A stretch of 64,000 nt of DNA. It comes from Streptomyces sp. NRRL S-350 (lineage in GTDB: Bacteria; Actinomycetota; Actinomycetes; Streptomycetales; Streptomycetaceae). The notes under the pieces are model-generated. The model ran no database searches and had not been told where the DNA came from. It worked only from the letters and a program-made list of their open reading frames with translations. Numbering within the stretch: the first letter of the stretch is position 1; each line of letters starts with the position of its first letter. Positions 32,347 through 42,320 of the stretch are shown here, one piece after another. Both the position numbers and the translations under genes were made by a program. Location of the stretch: assembly GCF_000719705.1 (NCBI RefSeq), contig NZ_JOHO01000003.1, positions 124,001 to 188,000 of the forward strand. Direction: 5' to 3'.

Positions 32347-33522
32347 GTGAGTCGTAAGAAGGAACACTCCCGCCCCCTCCCCGCCGGGCCCCGGCCGACC
32401 GGGCCCCGGGCGGCGCACGGGCGCTGGCCCGCGGCCGCCGTCGCGGTGGTGACCACGCTGGTCCTCGCCGGGTGCAGCAGCGGCTCGTCCTCCTCGTCCT
32501 CGTCATCCTCCGCGGCGTCCCCGTCCTCCGCCGGCGGTCCGTCCGGCTCCGCCACCACCAAACCGGCCTCCTCCGCCCCCGCGCAGGGCGCCGTCCAGCT
32601 GCAGGACGCCTACCAGAAGGTGATCTCCGACGTGCTGCCCTCGGTGGTGCAGATCACCACCGGCGACAGCCTCGGCTCCGGGATCGTCTACGACGACAAG
32701 GGCGACATCGTCACCAACGCCCACGTGGTCGGCACCGCGACCACCTTCGCCGTGACCCTCGCCAACACCACCAAGGCGCTGGACGCCGGCCTGGTCGCCA
32801 GCTACCCCGACTCCGACCTCGCGGTGATCCGGCTGAGCAGCCCGCCGAGCGGCCTCAAGCCCGCGACCTTCGGCGACTCCGGCAAGGTCGAGCTGGGCCA
32901 GATCACCCTCGCCATGGGCAGCCCGCTCGGGCTCTCCAGCAGCGTCACCCAGGGCATCGTCTCGGCCACCGGCCGGACCGTCTCCGAGCCCCAGGGCGGC
33001 GGCTCGCCGGGCGCCACCATCGGCAACATGGTGCAGACCTCGGCGGCGATCAACCCGGGCAACAGCGGCGGCGCGCTGGTCAACCTGGACAGCCAGGTGA
33101 TCGGGATCAACACGCTCGCCGCGACCGAGCCCGCGACCAACGGCGCGGCCGCACCCGGCATCGGCTTCGCCATCCCGGCGTCCACCATCACCAGCATCAC
33201 CGACCAGCTGATCAAGCAGGGCAAGGTCACCAACTCCGGCCGGGCCGCACTCGGCATCACCGCCCGGACCAGCTTCAACCAGCAGTTCCAGCCCGCCGGC
33301 GCGGCCATCGTGGCGGTCAGCCCGAGCGGCGCGGCCGCCTCCGCGGGGCTGCAGCCCGGCGACGTCATCACCAAGATCGGCGACACCCCGGTCGACTCGC
33401 TGAACGCGCTCACCACCGCGCTCGCCTCGCTCACCCCGGGCACCAAGGTCACCGTCACCTACACCCGGGACGGCAGCACCAAGACCGCCGACGTCACCCT
33501 CGGCACGCTGGCGACCCCGTAA
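32347..33522 (+). CDS. HtrA/DegP-like serine protease lipoprotein
   Basis: This 391-residue S1C protease is anchored outside the membrane: a basic N-terminus and hydrophobic helix end in lipobox LAGC with Cys43, followed by a Ser/Ala-rich linker. The trypsin-like domain has the triad His126 (IVTNAHVVG), Asp157 (DSDLAVIRL) and Ser240 (NPGNSGGALV). The C-terminal PDZ domain spans about residues 305-385. HtrA proteins degrade or refold damaged exported proteins. GTG 32347 has GGAGG upstream. A 16-bp-stem terminator lies 68 bp beyond the stop. Confidence 0.93.
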   Translation: MSRKKEHSRPLPAGPRPTGPRAAHGRWPAAAVAVVTTLVLAGCSSGSSSSSSSSSAASPSSAGGPSGSATTKPASSAPAQGAVQLQDAYQKVISDVLPSVVQITTGDSLGSGIVYDDKGDIVTNAHVVGTATTFAVTLANTTKALDAGLVASYPDSDLAVIRLSSPPSGLKPATFGDSGKVELGQITLAMGSPLGLSSSVTQGIVSATGRTVSEPQGGGSPGATIGNMVQTSAAINPGNSGGALVNLDSQVIGINTLAATEPATNGAAAPGIGFAIPASTITSITDQLIKQGKVTNSGRAALGITARTSFNQQFQPAGAAIVAVSPSGAAASAGLQPGDVITKIGDTPVDSLNALTTALASLTPGTKVTVTYTRDGSTKTADVTLGTLATP

Positions 33523-33590
33523 CCCCGGTACGGCGCCGCCGGGCCGCACACCGCGCAAGGGTTCTGCGGCCGGCCCGTCGTACCGGACCG

Positions 33591-33630
33591 GCGCCGGGCC
33601 CCCGTCACTGCCTCGACGGGGGCCCGGCGC
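33591..33630. terminator. Bidirectional terminator
   Basis: Perfect 16-bp arms (GCGCCGGGCCCCCGTC and complement) with 8-base loop ACTGCCTC, between the convergent protease and sensor kinase genes. Confidence 0.85.
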
Positions 33631-33670
33631 ACTGCTGTTCCCGCACCGTCCGCCGCTCCCGCGGTCCAGG

Positions 33671-33715
33671 GGCGGTCAGCGGCGGACGGAGGCTGTCACG
33701 GGCGGTCAGCGGCGG
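33671..33715. repeat. 30-bp-period direct repeat at end of kinase gene
   Basis: GGCGGTCAGCGGCGG occurs at 33671 and again at 33701, 30 bp apart. The second copy contains the kinase stop codon (TCA at 33706-33708 on the plus strand); the first repeats it beyond the gene end. Confidence 0.75.
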
Positions 33716-34929
33716 GCGGCGCGGGTGCGCCAGGGCAGCTCGACCGTGACGGTCGTGGGGCCGGCCGTCGGGCTCTCCACCAGGAAGACCCCGTCCACCG
33801 CGCGGATCCGCTCGGCCAGCCCGGACAGGCCGCTGCCCGGGTAGGCGGCGGCGCCGCCCTTGCCGTCGTCCTGGACCAGCACCATCAGCTGGTTGTCCGA
33901 GCGCCAGACGTCGACCGAGGCGGTGCGGGCCCCCGCGTGCTTGGAGACGTTGGTGAGCAGCTCGCTGACGGTGAAGTAGGCGATGCCCTCGACCGCCGAG
34001 TCCGGCCGCTCCGGCTCGCCGTCCGGCCCGGCCAGGTCGACGTTCACCTTGACCCCGCCGGGGACGGTGCAGCGGGCCGCGACCGCGGACAGCGCGGCGT
34101 CCAGACCGCGGTCGGTGAGCACCGCGGGGTGGATGCCGCGGGCCAGGTCGCGCAGCTCCTGCAGGGCCAGCTTCACCTCGCCGTGCGCGTTGTCGACCAT
34201 CTTCGCGGCGACCGCCACGTCGTCCTCGGACTCCACCTCCCGCAGCCGCTCCTTGGCCATGCCGAGGTCCATCGCCAGCGCGACCAGCCGGGCCTGGGCG
34301 CCGTCGTGCAGGTCGCGCTCGATCCGGCGCAGGTCGGCGGCGGCGGTGTCCACGACGGTGCCGCGGTCGTCCTCCAGCTCGCGCACCCGCTCGGCCAGGG
34401 CGCCGGGGAAGAGCAGCGACTCGATCAGGATCCGGTCGATCGCGGCCAAGCCGCGGATCACCCAGGGCAGCACCGGCCACAGCGCCAGGACCGACACCAC
34501 GGTCAGGGCGAAGCCGAGGATGCCCCAGGGCAGCATCAGCACGTTGTAGAGCACGGTGCGCCAGTTCAGCAGGTCGGTGAGGTGGGCGATGGTGAAGCCC
34601 ACCGCGCCCGGGCGCCGCGGGCTCACCGGCGCCGGCTCGTCGATCGTCGAGTCGTACGCCGTCCGCGCCCGGCGGCGGCCCAGTGCGCCCAGGCTGCGCG
34701 AGGCGGCCAGCCCGCCGGCGAGCAGGGGCAGGCCGACCACGGTGACCGACAGGCTCAGACCGACCGCCAGCGTCGTGACGGACAGGGCGAAGCCGGCGAT
34801 GCCCAGCGGCAGGTTGAGCAGCAGCTGCCCGGCCTGGCGCCACATGCGCGCGCCGTACAGCGGAGGGCGCTCCATCCGGGCGTCCTGCTCCTTGATGGCG
34901 TCCATGGCGCGGCGGTGCAGCGGCTTCAT
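33706..34929 (-). CDS. Sensor histidine kinase, DesK-type, orphan
   Basis: This 407-residue kinase has about four membrane segments in the first 180 residues, forming a putative small sensor domain with little outside the membrane. A HisKA_3 dimerisation helix carries the phosphorylated His208 in RRIERDLHDGAQARLVALA, and a GHKL ATPase C-terminus has LLTNVSKHAGA and DDGKGGAAAYPGSGLSGLAE. DesK/NarL-type kinases normally sit beside a LuxR-type response regulator, but none lies next to this gene on either side. It is divergent from the nuo genes, so they could be its targets. The start is ATG 34929. Confidence 0.9.
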   Translation of the reverse strand: MKPLHRRAMDAIKEQDARMERPPLYGARMWRQAGQLLLNLPLGIAGFALSVTTLAVGLSLSVTVVGLPLLAGGLAASRSLGALGRRRARTAYDSTIDEPAPVSPRRPGAVGFTIAHLTDLLNWRTVLYNVLMLPWGILGFALTVVSVLALWPVLPWVIRGLAAIDRILIESLLFPGALAERVRELEDDRGTVVDTAAADLRRIERDLHDGAQARLVALAMDLGMAKERLREVESEDDVAVAAKMVDNAHGEVKLALQELRDLARGIHPAVLTDRGLDAALSAVAARCTVPGGVKVNVDLAGPDGEPERPDSAVEGIAYFTVSELLTNVSKHAGARTASVDVWRSDNQLMVLVQDDGKGGAAAYPGSGLSGLAERIRAVDGVFLVESPTAGPTTVTVELPWRTRAARR

Positions 34930-35263
34930 CCGGATCTACCGTCCCTCGTGATCGTGCGGGTGGACCAAGCTTCCCGAACCGGGGGCGGCGGGTGCCATGG
35001 GGGTGATACATCTTCCCGGCCGGGGGTTATCCCCACCCCCGGCACCCCCGTCCCGGTCGCCTGCGCCCCGCCGGCCGTTCACCGGGGTGTCCACGGGCCG
35101 TCTTGCGGAGCGGGCAGGGTTCGGGCGGACCTCGGCCCTCCCCTTAGACTCACGCATTGGCCATGGTTGTGATCGTGGTTGAGACCCGTGGTTATGACCG
35201 TGCGAGGAAACGTCGTAGAACTGCCTTGAGGGGCGGTTTCACGGCCGAGGTGGAGGCGAAGGC
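34930..35263. other. Divergent promoter region of sensor kinase and nuo operon
   Basis: 334 bp containing the hairpin GCCGGGGG-TTATCCCCA-CCCCCGGC at 35019-35043 and, near 35145, a TAGACT box that could be the -10 of the nuo promoter (no convincing -35). I find no supported gene. Confidence 0.4.
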
Positions 35264-35680
35264 ATGGAGTGGCAGCACGCGGCTGCCGTCGCGGCCGACC
35301 CGGCGGCCGGCAGCGGCTACTTCGACGCGTACGCCGCGATGGGCCTGCTGGCCGTCGTCGGGGTGCTCTTCGTCACCGTGGCGTTCACCGCCAACCGCCT
35401 GCTGCGGCCGGTGGTGTACTCGCCCGAGAAGCTCCTCGCCTACGAGTGCGGCGTGGACCCGGTGGGCGAGGACTGGGCGCACACCCAGATCCGCTACTAC
35501 GTGTACGCCTTCCTGTACGTGATCTTCGCGGTCGACGCGATCTACCTGTTCCCGTGGGCGACCGTCTTCGCCACCGCCGGGTACGGCGCCGGAACGCTGG
35601 TCGAGATGTTCCTCTTCATCGGCTTCCTCGCGGTCGGGCTGCTCTACGCCTGGAAGAAGGGCGTTCTCGAATGGACGTGA
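35264..35680 (+). CDS. nuoA: NADH-quinone oxidoreductase subunit A
   Basis: This 138-residue membrane subunit of complex I has three helices. The family loop motif [32 protein letters not shown] carries the conserved cysteine and acidic residues that line the quinone access region at the B/D interface. It is the first gene of the incomplete operon. ATG 35264 has a CGAGGTGGAGGCGAAGG ribosome site. It overlaps nuoB by 10 bases. Confidence 0.94.
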   Translation: MEWQHAAAVAADPAAGSGYFDAYAAMGLLAVVGVLFVTVAFTANRLLRPVVYSPEKLLAYECGVDPVGEDWAHTQIRYYVYAFLYVIFAVDAIYLFPWATVFATAGYGAGTLVEMFLFIGFLAVGLLYAWKKGVLEWT

Positions 35681-36330
35681 CGCACTCCCACCCGCACGGC
35701 GCGCAGGGCGGCCCCGTCCCGCTCGGCCTGCCGGACCCCGCGCGCCCCGGCGCCGTCGAACGGCGCGGCCTCGGCCCGCTGGCACGGCTCGCGCCGGACC
35801 CGGTCAAGGTGGTGCTCAACTGGGGGCGCCGCTACAGCCTCTGGTGCTTCAACTTCGGCCTGGCCTGCTGCGCGATCGAGTTCATCGCCGCGTCCATGGC
35901 CAAGCACGACTTCATCCGGATGGGCGTCATCCCGTTCGCGCCCGGCCCCCGGCAGGCGGACCTGATGATCGTCTCGGGGACGGTCACCGACAAGATGGCG
36001 CCCGCCGTCAAGCGCCTCTACGAGCAGATGCCCGAGCCGAAGTACGTCATCTCCTTCGGCGCCTGCTCGAACTCCGGCGGCCCCTACTGGGACTCGTACT
36101 CGGTCACCAAGGGCGTCGACCAGATCATCCCGGTCGACGTCTACGTGCCCGGCTGCCCGCCCCGGCCGGAGGCGCTGCTCCAGGGCATCCTCAAGCTGCA
36201 GGAGAAGATCGCCGCCGAGTCCCTGCCCGGCCGCTACGCCGCGCCCGCGGGGGCGCTGCGCCGGCCGCTGGTCGCGGGCCCCAAGGCCGGGGCCGAGGCC
36301 GGGACTTCGAGTGAGGGAGGGGTCTCGTGA
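35671..36330 (+). CDS. nuoB: NADH-quinone oxidoreductase subunit B
   Basis: This subunit of about 219 residues holds the terminal Fe-S cluster N2, which gives electrons to quinone. All four ligands are present: the tandem cysteines in [12 protein letters not shown], the cysteine in [10 protein letters not shown] and that in [15 protein letters not shown] 35671 lies inside the nuoA end; the longer open frame upstream is a shadow over nuoA. The C-terminal tail is Ala/Gly-rich. The quinone pocket of complex I is formed between B and D, yet the D gene is absent from this operon. Confidence 0.93.
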   Translation: MDVTHSHPHGAQGGPVPLGLPDPARPGAVERRGLGPLARLAPDPVKVVLNWGRRYSLWCFNFGLACCAIEFIAASMAKHDFIRMGVIPFAPGPRQADLMIVSGTVTDKMAPAVKRLYEQMPEPKYVISFGACSNSGGPYWDSYSVTKGVDQIIPVDVYVPGCPPRPEALLQGILKLQEKIAAESLPGRYAAPAGALRRPLVAGPKAGAEAGTSSEGGVS

Positions 36331-37517
36331 CCACGGCCGAGCAGTACGCGGCGTCGGTCGGGGAGTGGGCGACCGGCGCCGAGGCGTACGGGCTGACCAC
36401 CGTCGACGTCCCGGCCGAGCACTGGATCGAGGCGCTCACCAACGCGCGGGACGTCCTGGGCCTGGCCTACTTCGACTGGCTGAGCGCCGTCGACGAGCTC
36501 GCCGACGGCTTCTCCGTGGTCGCGCACCTGGCCGCCGTCGAGGCACCGGGCGTACGGCACCTCACGGTCCGCACCCGGCTGCCGCGCGACGGGGCGGCCC
36601 TGCCGACCGCCGTCTCCGTCTACGCCGGTGCCGCCTGGCACGAGCGCGAGACGCACGAGATGTTCGGCATCGACTTCCCCGGGCACCCCCACCTGGCAGC
36701 CCTGCTGCTGCCGGACGGCTTCGAGGGGCACCCGCTGCGCAAGGAGTTCGTGCTCGCCGCCCGGGTCGCCAAGGCCTGGCCCGGGGCCAAGGAGCCGGGC
36801 GAGTCGGACCACGGCGAGGGGCCGGTCAGGCGCAAGATGCAGCCGGCCGGCGTGCCCGACCCGAACGAGTGGGGACCGCTCAAGGGCACCCTGCCGCCGG
36901 TCGCCGAGCGGCCCGCGCGCGGCGCGCGGGCGGCGGGCGCCGCGGCGCGCACGCCCCGGGCGGCCGCGGCTGCGGGCGGGGCCGCGGCCGGGGCTGCCGG
37001 TGGCGGCGCTGGTGCTGCTGCCGAGGGCGCGCCCGTCCGGGCCGACCGGCCGCGGCGTACGCGCTCGGTGTCGGAGGGCTCGGCGAGCCAGGCCGCCCCG
37101 ACCGCCGAGGGCGCGTCCGCGGTTGCCGGCCCCCCGGCCGCTGACGGCCCCGCGCCTGCCGGCGGACCATCGCCTGCCGAGAGCACCCCGCTGGCTGGTG
37201 ACACCCCGCCTGCCGGCGGCGCCCCGGCGGCCGGTGCCGCTCCGGCCGTCGGCGAGGGGGCGCCCGCCGTACGGGCGGACCGGCCCCGGCGGACCAGGAC
37301 GGCCGCCGACGGCTCCGTCGGCCAGACCGCCGACGCGCCCAAGACGGAGCGTCCGGGCCCCGCCCGGCCCTCGTCCTCCGACGCGCCCTGGCACAACCCG
37401 GTGCCCGCCCACGACGACGAACCGTCGGGCGGGAAGACCGCCGAGGAGCCGGGCGAGCCGGAGCAGAAGGACGAGACGCCGGCCGACCCGGCCGACCGGG
37501 ACGGAGACGGCGCGTGA
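36327..37517 (+). CDS. nuoC: NADH-quinone oxidoreductase subunit C with long tail
   Basis: The first 170 or so residues are a NuoC (30 kDa) domain with the family signature [19 protein letters not shown] and LRKEFVLA. About 225 further residues are low-complexity Ala/Pro/Gly/Arg/Glu-rich sequence ending in an acidic stretch ([12 protein letters not shown]), which no normal NuoC has. Total length is 396, roughly twice usual. GTG 36327 overlaps the nuoB stop, and the nuoH start overlaps this stop. NuoD, which binds C and in some bacteria is fused to it, does not follow here. Confidence 0.88.
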   Translation: MTTAEQYAASVGEWATGAEAYGLTTVDVPAEHWIEALTNARDVLGLAYFDWLSAVDELADGFSVVAHLAAVEAPGVRHLTVRTRLPRDGAALPTAVSVYAGAAWHERETHEMFGIDFPGHPHLAALLLPDGFEGHPLRKEFVLAARVAKAWPGAKEPGESDHGEGPVRRKMQPAGVPDPNEWGPLKGTLPPVAERPARGARAAGAAARTPRAAAAAGGAAAGAAGGGAGAAAEGAPVRADRPRRTRSVSEGSASQAAPTAEGASAVAGPPAADGPAPAGGPSPAESTPLAGDTPPAGGAPAAGAAPAVGEGAPAVRADRPRRTRTAADGSVGQTADAPKTERPGPARPSSSDAPWHNPVPAHDDEPSGGKTAEEPGEPEQKDETPADPADRDGDGA

Positions 37518-38473
37518 ACCTGCTCGACACGGTGCTGCGCTGCGTCGCCACCCTCGTCGTCTTCCTCGTCTTCCCCCTGGTCATCGGCCAGACGGAGCAC
37601 AAGGTCATGGCGCACATGCAGGGCCGGCTCGGCCCGATGTACGCGGGCGGCTTCCACGGCTGGGCACAGCTCGTCGCCGACGGCGTGAAGTTCGCGCAGA
37701 AGGAGGACATCGTCCCGGCCGGGGCGGACCGCCGGATCTTCCAGCTGGCGCCCGCCGTCTCCCTGCTGCCGTACCTCTTCGTGCTGCTGGCGATCCCGGT
37801 CGGCCCGAACGGCTTCGTCGGCCAGGCGATCGACGCCGGGCTGTTCTTCGTGCTGGCCGTGATGGGCGTCGGCGTGATCGGCAAGCTGATGGCCGGCTGG
37901 GCCTCGGCGAACAAGTTCTCGCTGCTCGGCGGCCTGCGCACGGCCGCGCAGCTGATGTCGTACGAGCTGCCGATGGTGCTCGCGGCGGCCTCGGTGGCGA
38001 TGGCCGCGGGCACGCTGTCGCTGCCCGGGATCGTGGACTCCTGGCAGTGGTACTGGCTGCCCTGGCAGGTCGTCGGCGCGTTCGTGTTCTTCACGGCCGG
38101 TCTGGCCGAGCTGCAGCGCCCGCCGTTCGACATGCCGGTCGCCGACTCGGAGATCATCTTCGGCGCGTACACCGAGTACACCGGTCTGCGGTTCGCGCTG
38201 TTCCTGCTGTCCGAGTACGTGGGCATCCTCGTGGTGTCGGCGCTGACCGCGGTGCTCTTCCTCGGCGGCTGGCACGGGCCGATGGCGGACCAGCTCGGCT
38301 GGCTCTGGATGATCCTCAAGACCTTCGCGCTGGCCTTCGTGGTCATCTGGCTGCGGGTCACCTACCCGCGTCTGCGCGAGGACCAGCTGATGCGCTTCGC
38401 GTGGACGGTGCTGATCCCGCTCGCCCTGCTCCAGCTGGCCCTCACCGGCATCATCAAGGTGGCGATCTCATGA
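37514..38473 (+). CDS. nuoH: NADH-quinone oxidoreductase subunit H
   Basis: This 319-residue membrane subunit couples the quinone site to the proton channels. Family landmarks are the cytoplasmic loop [37 protein letters not shown], then [20 protein letters not shown] and the acidic [17 protein letters not shown]. About eight helices are visible. GTG 37514 overlaps the nuoC stop, and nuoI overlaps its end. Confidence 0.95.
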   Translation: MNLLDTVLRCVATLVVFLVFPLVIGQTEHKVMAHMQGRLGPMYAGGFHGWAQLVADGVKFAQKEDIVPAGADRRIFQLAPAVSLLPYLFVLLAIPVGPNGFVGQAIDAGLFFVLAVMGVGVIGKLMAGWASANKFSLLGGLRTAAQLMSYELPMVLAAASVAMAAGTLSLPGIVDSWQWYWLPWQVVGAFVFFTAGLAELQRPPFDMPVADSEIIFGAYTEYTGLRFALFLLSEYVGILVVSALTAVLFLGGWHGPMADQLGWLWMILKTFALAFVVIWLRVTYPRLREDQLMRFAWTVLIPLALLQLALTGIIKVAIS

Positions 38474-39090
38474 GCTTTCCCGGTGCCGGTCTCGCCAAGG
38501 GGCTGGCCGTGACGCTGCGGACGATGACGAAGAAGACCGTCACCGCGCAGTACCCCGACGTCCAGCCGGTGCTGCCGCCGCGTTCGCGCGGCGTCATCGC
38601 CCTGCTGGAGGAGAACTGCACGGTGTGCATGCTCTGTGCGCGCGAGTGCCCCGACTGGTGCATCTACATCGACTCCCACAAGGAGACGCTGCCGGCCGCG
38701 GAGCCGAACGCCCGGGCCCGCACCCGCAACGTGCTGGACCGGTTCGCCATCGACTTCTCGCTCTGCATGTACTGCGGGATCTGCATCGAGGTCTGCCCGT
38801 TCGACGCGCTGTTCTGGTCGCCCGAGTTCGAGTACGCCGAGACGGACATCCACGAGCTCACCCACGAGCGGGACAAGCTCCGCGAGTGGATGTGGACCGT
38901 CCCGGCGCCGCCCGCCCTGGATCCGGCGGCCGAGGAGCCCAAGGAGATCGCCACCGCGCGCAAGGCGGCGGACAAGCTGGCGGCTGCGGCTGCTGCCGCC
39001 GCCTCGGTGGAGGAGCCGGAGCCGCCGGTGAAGCCGGAGCCGGTGCAGAAGCCGGAGAAGTCGCAAGAGAAGAAGGGTGAGACCGAGTGA
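38470..39090 (+). CDS. nuoI: NADH-quinone oxidoreductase subunit I
   Basis: This protein of about 206 residues carries two [4Fe-4S] clusters, N6a and N6b, bound by [17 protein letters not shown] and [18 protein letters not shown]. The C-terminal third is a Lys/Glu/Ala/Pro-rich extension unlike normal NuoI. The clusters normally hand electrons from NuoG to NuoB; no NuoG is encoded here, so the electron source in this cluster is unclear. ATG 38470 overlaps the nuoH stop. Confidence 0.93.
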   Translation: MSFPGAGLAKGLAVTLRTMTKKTVTAQYPDVQPVLPPRSRGVIALLEENCTVCMLCARECPDWCIYIDSHKETLPAAEPNARARTRNVLDRFAIDFSLCMYCGICIEVCPFDALFWSPEFEYAETDIHELTHERDKLREWMWTVPAPPALDPAAEEPKEIATARKAADKLAAAAAAAASVEEPEPPVKPEPVQKPEKSQEKKGETE

Positions 39091-39821
39091 GTGTTCCCAC
39101 CCTGCTCGCGGCGACCGGCTCGCTGGAGCCGGCCGCCCGTTCGTTCCTGTCCCCGACCGGCCAGGAGATCGTCTTCCTGCTGGTCGGGATCGCCGTGCTC
39201 GGCTCGGCCGTGGTCGCCGTCACCACCAGGCAGCTGGTGCACGCCGCGCTCTGGCTGGTCGTCGCGCTCGGCGGGCTCGCGGTGGAGTTCCTGCTGCTCA
39301 CCGCCGAGTTCATCGCCTGGGTACAGGTGCTGATCTACCTCGGCTCGGTGGTCGTCCTGGTCCTGTTCGGCCTGATGCTCACCAAGGCGCCGATCGGGCG
39401 CTCGCCGGACGCCGACTCCAAGAACCGCTGGGTGGCCCTGGCGGTCGCGCTGGCGTCGGCCGGGACGCTGGTCACCCTGGTGGTCGACGCCTTCCGGACC
39501 TCCTGGATCGACCTCGGCGCGGGCGGCGGCTCCGCCGCCGTCACAGGCGCCAGCCTGTTCCGGAACTGGGTGCTGCCCTTCGAGGCGCTGTCCGTCCTGC
39601 TGCTGGCGGCGCTGGTCGGTGCGATCGTGCTGTCGCGCGGCTCGCAGCGGCGGGTGCCGGCACCCCGGGCGGGCAGGCTGCGCGCCGGGCGGCCGGTCGG
39701 GTCGAACGGGACGGTCGCCGCGACCGCGCCCAGGCCGACGGCGCCCGAGCCGGTGACGCCCGAGCCGACCGTGCCGGGCTCCGCCGCGCCGGGCTCCGCC
39801 GAGCCGGAGGAGAAGAGCTGA
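39087..39821 (+). CDS. nuoJ: NADH-quinone oxidoreductase subunit J
   Basis: This 244-residue membrane subunit has five helices, with the family helix [20 protein letters not shown] and [22 protein letters not shown]-terminal Pro/Ala/Glu-rich tail of about 55 residues extends past the last helix. GTG 39087 overlaps the nuoI stop, and nuoK begins at its stop. Confidence 0.92.
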   Translation: MSVPTLLAATGSLEPAARSFLSPTGQEIVFLLVGIAVLGSAVVAVTTRQLVHAALWLVVALGGLAVEFLLLTAEFIAWVQVLIYLGSVVVLVLFGLMLTKAPIGRSPDADSKNRWVALAVALASAGTLVTLVVDAFRTSWIDLGAGGGSAAVTGASLFRNWVLPFEALSVLLLAALVGAIVLSRGSQRRVPAPRAGRLRAGRPVGSNGTVAATAPRPTAPEPVTPEPTVPGSAAPGSAEPEEKS

Positions 39822-40195
39822 TGCACCTCGCCTACCCCGTCGTCCTCGCCGCGCTGCTGTTCAGCGTCGGCGTGTACGGCGTGCTCGCCCGGCGCAACGC
39901 CGTCCTGGTACTGATGTCGGTCGAGCTGATGCTCAACGCCGTCAACCTCGACCTGGTCGCCTTCGACGCCTGGCTGCGCGACTCGCTGCACGCCGGGCAG
40001 GCGCTCACCCTGTTCACCATCACCGTCGCCGCCGCCGAGATCGGGCTGGGCCTCGCCATCGTCCTGCTGCTGTTCCGGGCCCGGGGCACGGCGGACATCG
40101 ACCGCGCCACCGCGCTCGGCGATCCGGCCGAGCCGCTCGCCACCGAAGAGGCGTCGGCCGGAGCCGAGGCGCTGAAGGGCCAGGCCGCCGCATGA
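39821..40195 (+). CDS. nuoK: NADH-quinone oxidoreductase subunit K
   Basis: This 124-residue subunit has three helices with the two conserved membrane glutamates that form part of the proton path: [19 protein letters not shown] and [17 protein letters not shown] short Ala/Glu tail extends beyond the usual 100 residues. ATG 39821 overlaps the nuoJ stop by one base; the larger open frame upstream is a shadow. Confidence 0.93.
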   Translation: MHLAYPVVLAALLFSVGVYGVLARRNAVLVLMSVELMLNAVNLDLVAFDAWLRDSLHAGQALTLFTITVAAAEIGLGLAIVLLLFRARGTADIDRATALGDPAEPLATEEASAGAEALKGQAAA

Positions 40196-42252
40196 ACCTC
40201 GCCCTGCCCGCACTCGTCCCCGCGCTGCCCGCGCTCGGCGCGGCCGCGACCCTCGCCGTCGGGAAGAAGGCGCCCGGGGCGGCCCGGCCGCTGGCGATCG
40301 TCCCGGTCGCCGTCTCGGCGGTGCTCGCCCTGGTGGTCGCCCTCCAGCTCGGCACCGGCCAGACCCTCGACGCGGCCACCCGCCTCACCCCGACCGGCGG
40401 ACCGGACATCGCGCTCGCCCTCCACCTGGACGGCTTCAGCTCGCTGATCTCCGTGCTGGTCGGCCTGGTCGCCACCTGCGTCCAGGTCTACTCGACCGCG
40501 TACCTGAAGGAGGACCCGCGCTACCCCTCGTACGCGGCGCTGGTCTCCCTGTTCACCGCGGCGATGTTCCTGGTGGTCTACTCGGGCGACCTGATCGTGC
40601 TGCTGGTCGGCTGGGAGGTCATGGGCCTCTGCTCGTACTTCCTGATCGGCCACCACTGGGAGAGCGCGGACGCCCGCTCGGCCTCGCTCAAGGCCTTCCT
40701 GGTCACCAAGCTCGGCGACGTGCCGTTCCTGTTCGGGATCTTCCTGCTCGGCGCCGACGCCGGCAGTTTCCGGATCCCGGACGTGCTCGCGGCGGCGGGC
40801 GAGGGCAGGCTCGGCCACCCGACGCTGATCGCCCTGCTGCTGCTCGCCGGGGTGGCCGGCAAGAGCGCGCAGTTCCCGCTGCACACCTGGCTCCCCGACG
40901 CGATGGCCGGCCCGACGCCGGTCTCCGCGCTGATCCACGCGGCCACCATGGTCGCGGCCGGCATCTACCTGGTCGCCCGGTTGCTGCCGGTCTTCCTGCT
41001 GTCGGGCGCGGCGCTGGTCGTGCTCGCCGTGATGGCCGCCGTGACGATGATCGGCTCGGCACTGTGCGCGCTCGCCCAGGACGACCTCAAGCGGGTGCTC
41101 GCCTACTCCACCGTCGGCCAGCTCGGCTACATGGCCGGCGCGCTGGCCAGCGGGGACCGCGAGGCCTCCGTCTTCCACCTGGTCAGCCACGGCGCGTTCA
41201 AGGCGCTGCTGTTCCTGGCCGCCGGTGTGGTGATCCACGCCGCGCACACCAACTCGATCTCCGCGATGTCCCGGATCCCGGGACTGCGCAAACGCGTCCC
41301 GGACGCCTACTGGACGCTGGGCATCGCGCTGGTCGCCCTGGTCGGGCTGCCGCCGTTCTCCGGCTTCTTCAGCAAGGAGGCGGTGCTGACCGCCGCCGAG
41401 CACGCCGCCAAGGGCGAGGCGCTCACCAACGGACTCGGCCCCGCCTCCGCGGTGCCGCAGGCGGCCGGGTGGATCGTGCTGATCTCCGCCGGGCTCACCG
41501 CACTGCTCACCGCCGCGTACGCCACCCGGCTGTTCCTGGTCGCCTTCCACAGCCCGGCCGGTGCCGCCGCGGCCGCACCGCAGGTGCTGCCCGCCGCCGA
41601 CCGGGCCACGGTCCCGGCCGACCACGAGGCGGACGCCCCGTACTCGCCCGAGCTGGACGAGGCCGACCCGGCCAGCGCCGAGCCGCCCGCGATGCGCTGG
41701 CCGCTCTGGGTGCTGGCCATCCCGACCATGGGCTTCGGCATCGCCGGCCTGCGCTCGGACTGGCTGCCCGCACTGCTGGACGGCGGCCCGCTGCGGCCCT
41801 CCGGCGTCACCGCCGTCACCAGCACGGGGCTCGCCGTGGTCGGCGTGCTCGCGGCGTACGGCGCCTGGCGCTCGGCGACCGCCCGGCTGGGCACCGGCCG
41901 ACCCGCCCCGGCCGTCCTCGGCCGGGTGCCCGAGCAGGCCGGAGCCCCGGCCGTCGAGGTGATCGTCGCCGACCCCGGACGCACCCTGCTCGGCCCGCTG
42001 TTCGGCCCGGCCCGGCACGGCTTCGGCGTCGACCGGCTGTACGGGGCGCTGTTCGTCCGCCCGGTGGTCGCCGCCGCCCGACTGGTCCGCTTCCTGGACC
42101 GCGAGGTCGTCGAGACCTACGTGCGCGGCAGCGGGGTCGGGGCCAACCTGCTCGGCCGGGCCGTCCGGCTCGCGCAGACCGGCAACGCGCAGACCTACCT
42201 CAGCGCCCTGCTCGCCGCCGTCGTCCTGCTGGCCGTCCTGGTGGCGGTGTAG
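40192..42252 (+). CDS. nuoL: NADH-quinone oxidoreductase subunit L
   Basis: This 686-residue antiporter-like subunit has about 15 helices, including the conserved [16 protein letters not shown] with its glutamate, [30 protein letters not shown] and the amphipathic lateral helix region at the C-terminus. It forms the distal proton-pumping module. ATG 40192 overlaps nuoK. A 68-bp gap precedes nuoM. Confidence 0.95.
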   Translation: MNLALPALVPALPALGAAATLAVGKKAPGAARPLAIVPVAVSAVLALVVALQLGTGQTLDAATRLTPTGGPDIALALHLDGFSSLISVLVGLVATCVQVYSTAYLKEDPRYPSYAALVSLFTAAMFLVVYSGDLIVLLVGWEVMGLCSYFLIGHHWESADARSASLKAFLVTKLGDVPFLFGIFLLGADAGSFRIPDVLAAAGEGRLGHPTLIALLLLAGVAGKSAQFPLHTWLPDAMAGPTPVSALIHAATMVAAGIYLVARLLPVFLLSGAALVVLAVMAAVTMIGSALCALAQDDLKRVLAYSTVGQLGYMAGALASGDREASVFHLVSHGAFKALLFLAAGVVIHAAHTNSISAMSRIPGLRKRVPDAYWTLGIALVALVGLPPFSGFFSKEAVLTAAEHAAKGEALTNGLGPASAVPQAAGWIVLISAGLTALLTAAYATRLFLVAFHSPAGAAAAAPQVLPAADRATVPADHEADAPYSPELDEADPASAEPPAMRWPLWVLAIPTMGFGIAGLRSDWLPALLDGGPLRPSGVTAVTSTGLAVVGVLAAYGAWRSATARLGTGRPAPAVLGRVPEQAGAPAVEVIVADPGRTLLGPLFGPARHGFGVDRLYGALFVRPVVAAARLVRFLDREVVETYVRGSGVGANLLGRAVRLAQTGNAQTYLSALLAAVVLLAVLVAV

Positions 42253-42320
42253 CCGGTGCCGCACTCCGCCCCCCGCCTCTCCGCCTCCGCCCCCTCGACC
42301 GCCGCACGTAGGAGCCCCCG

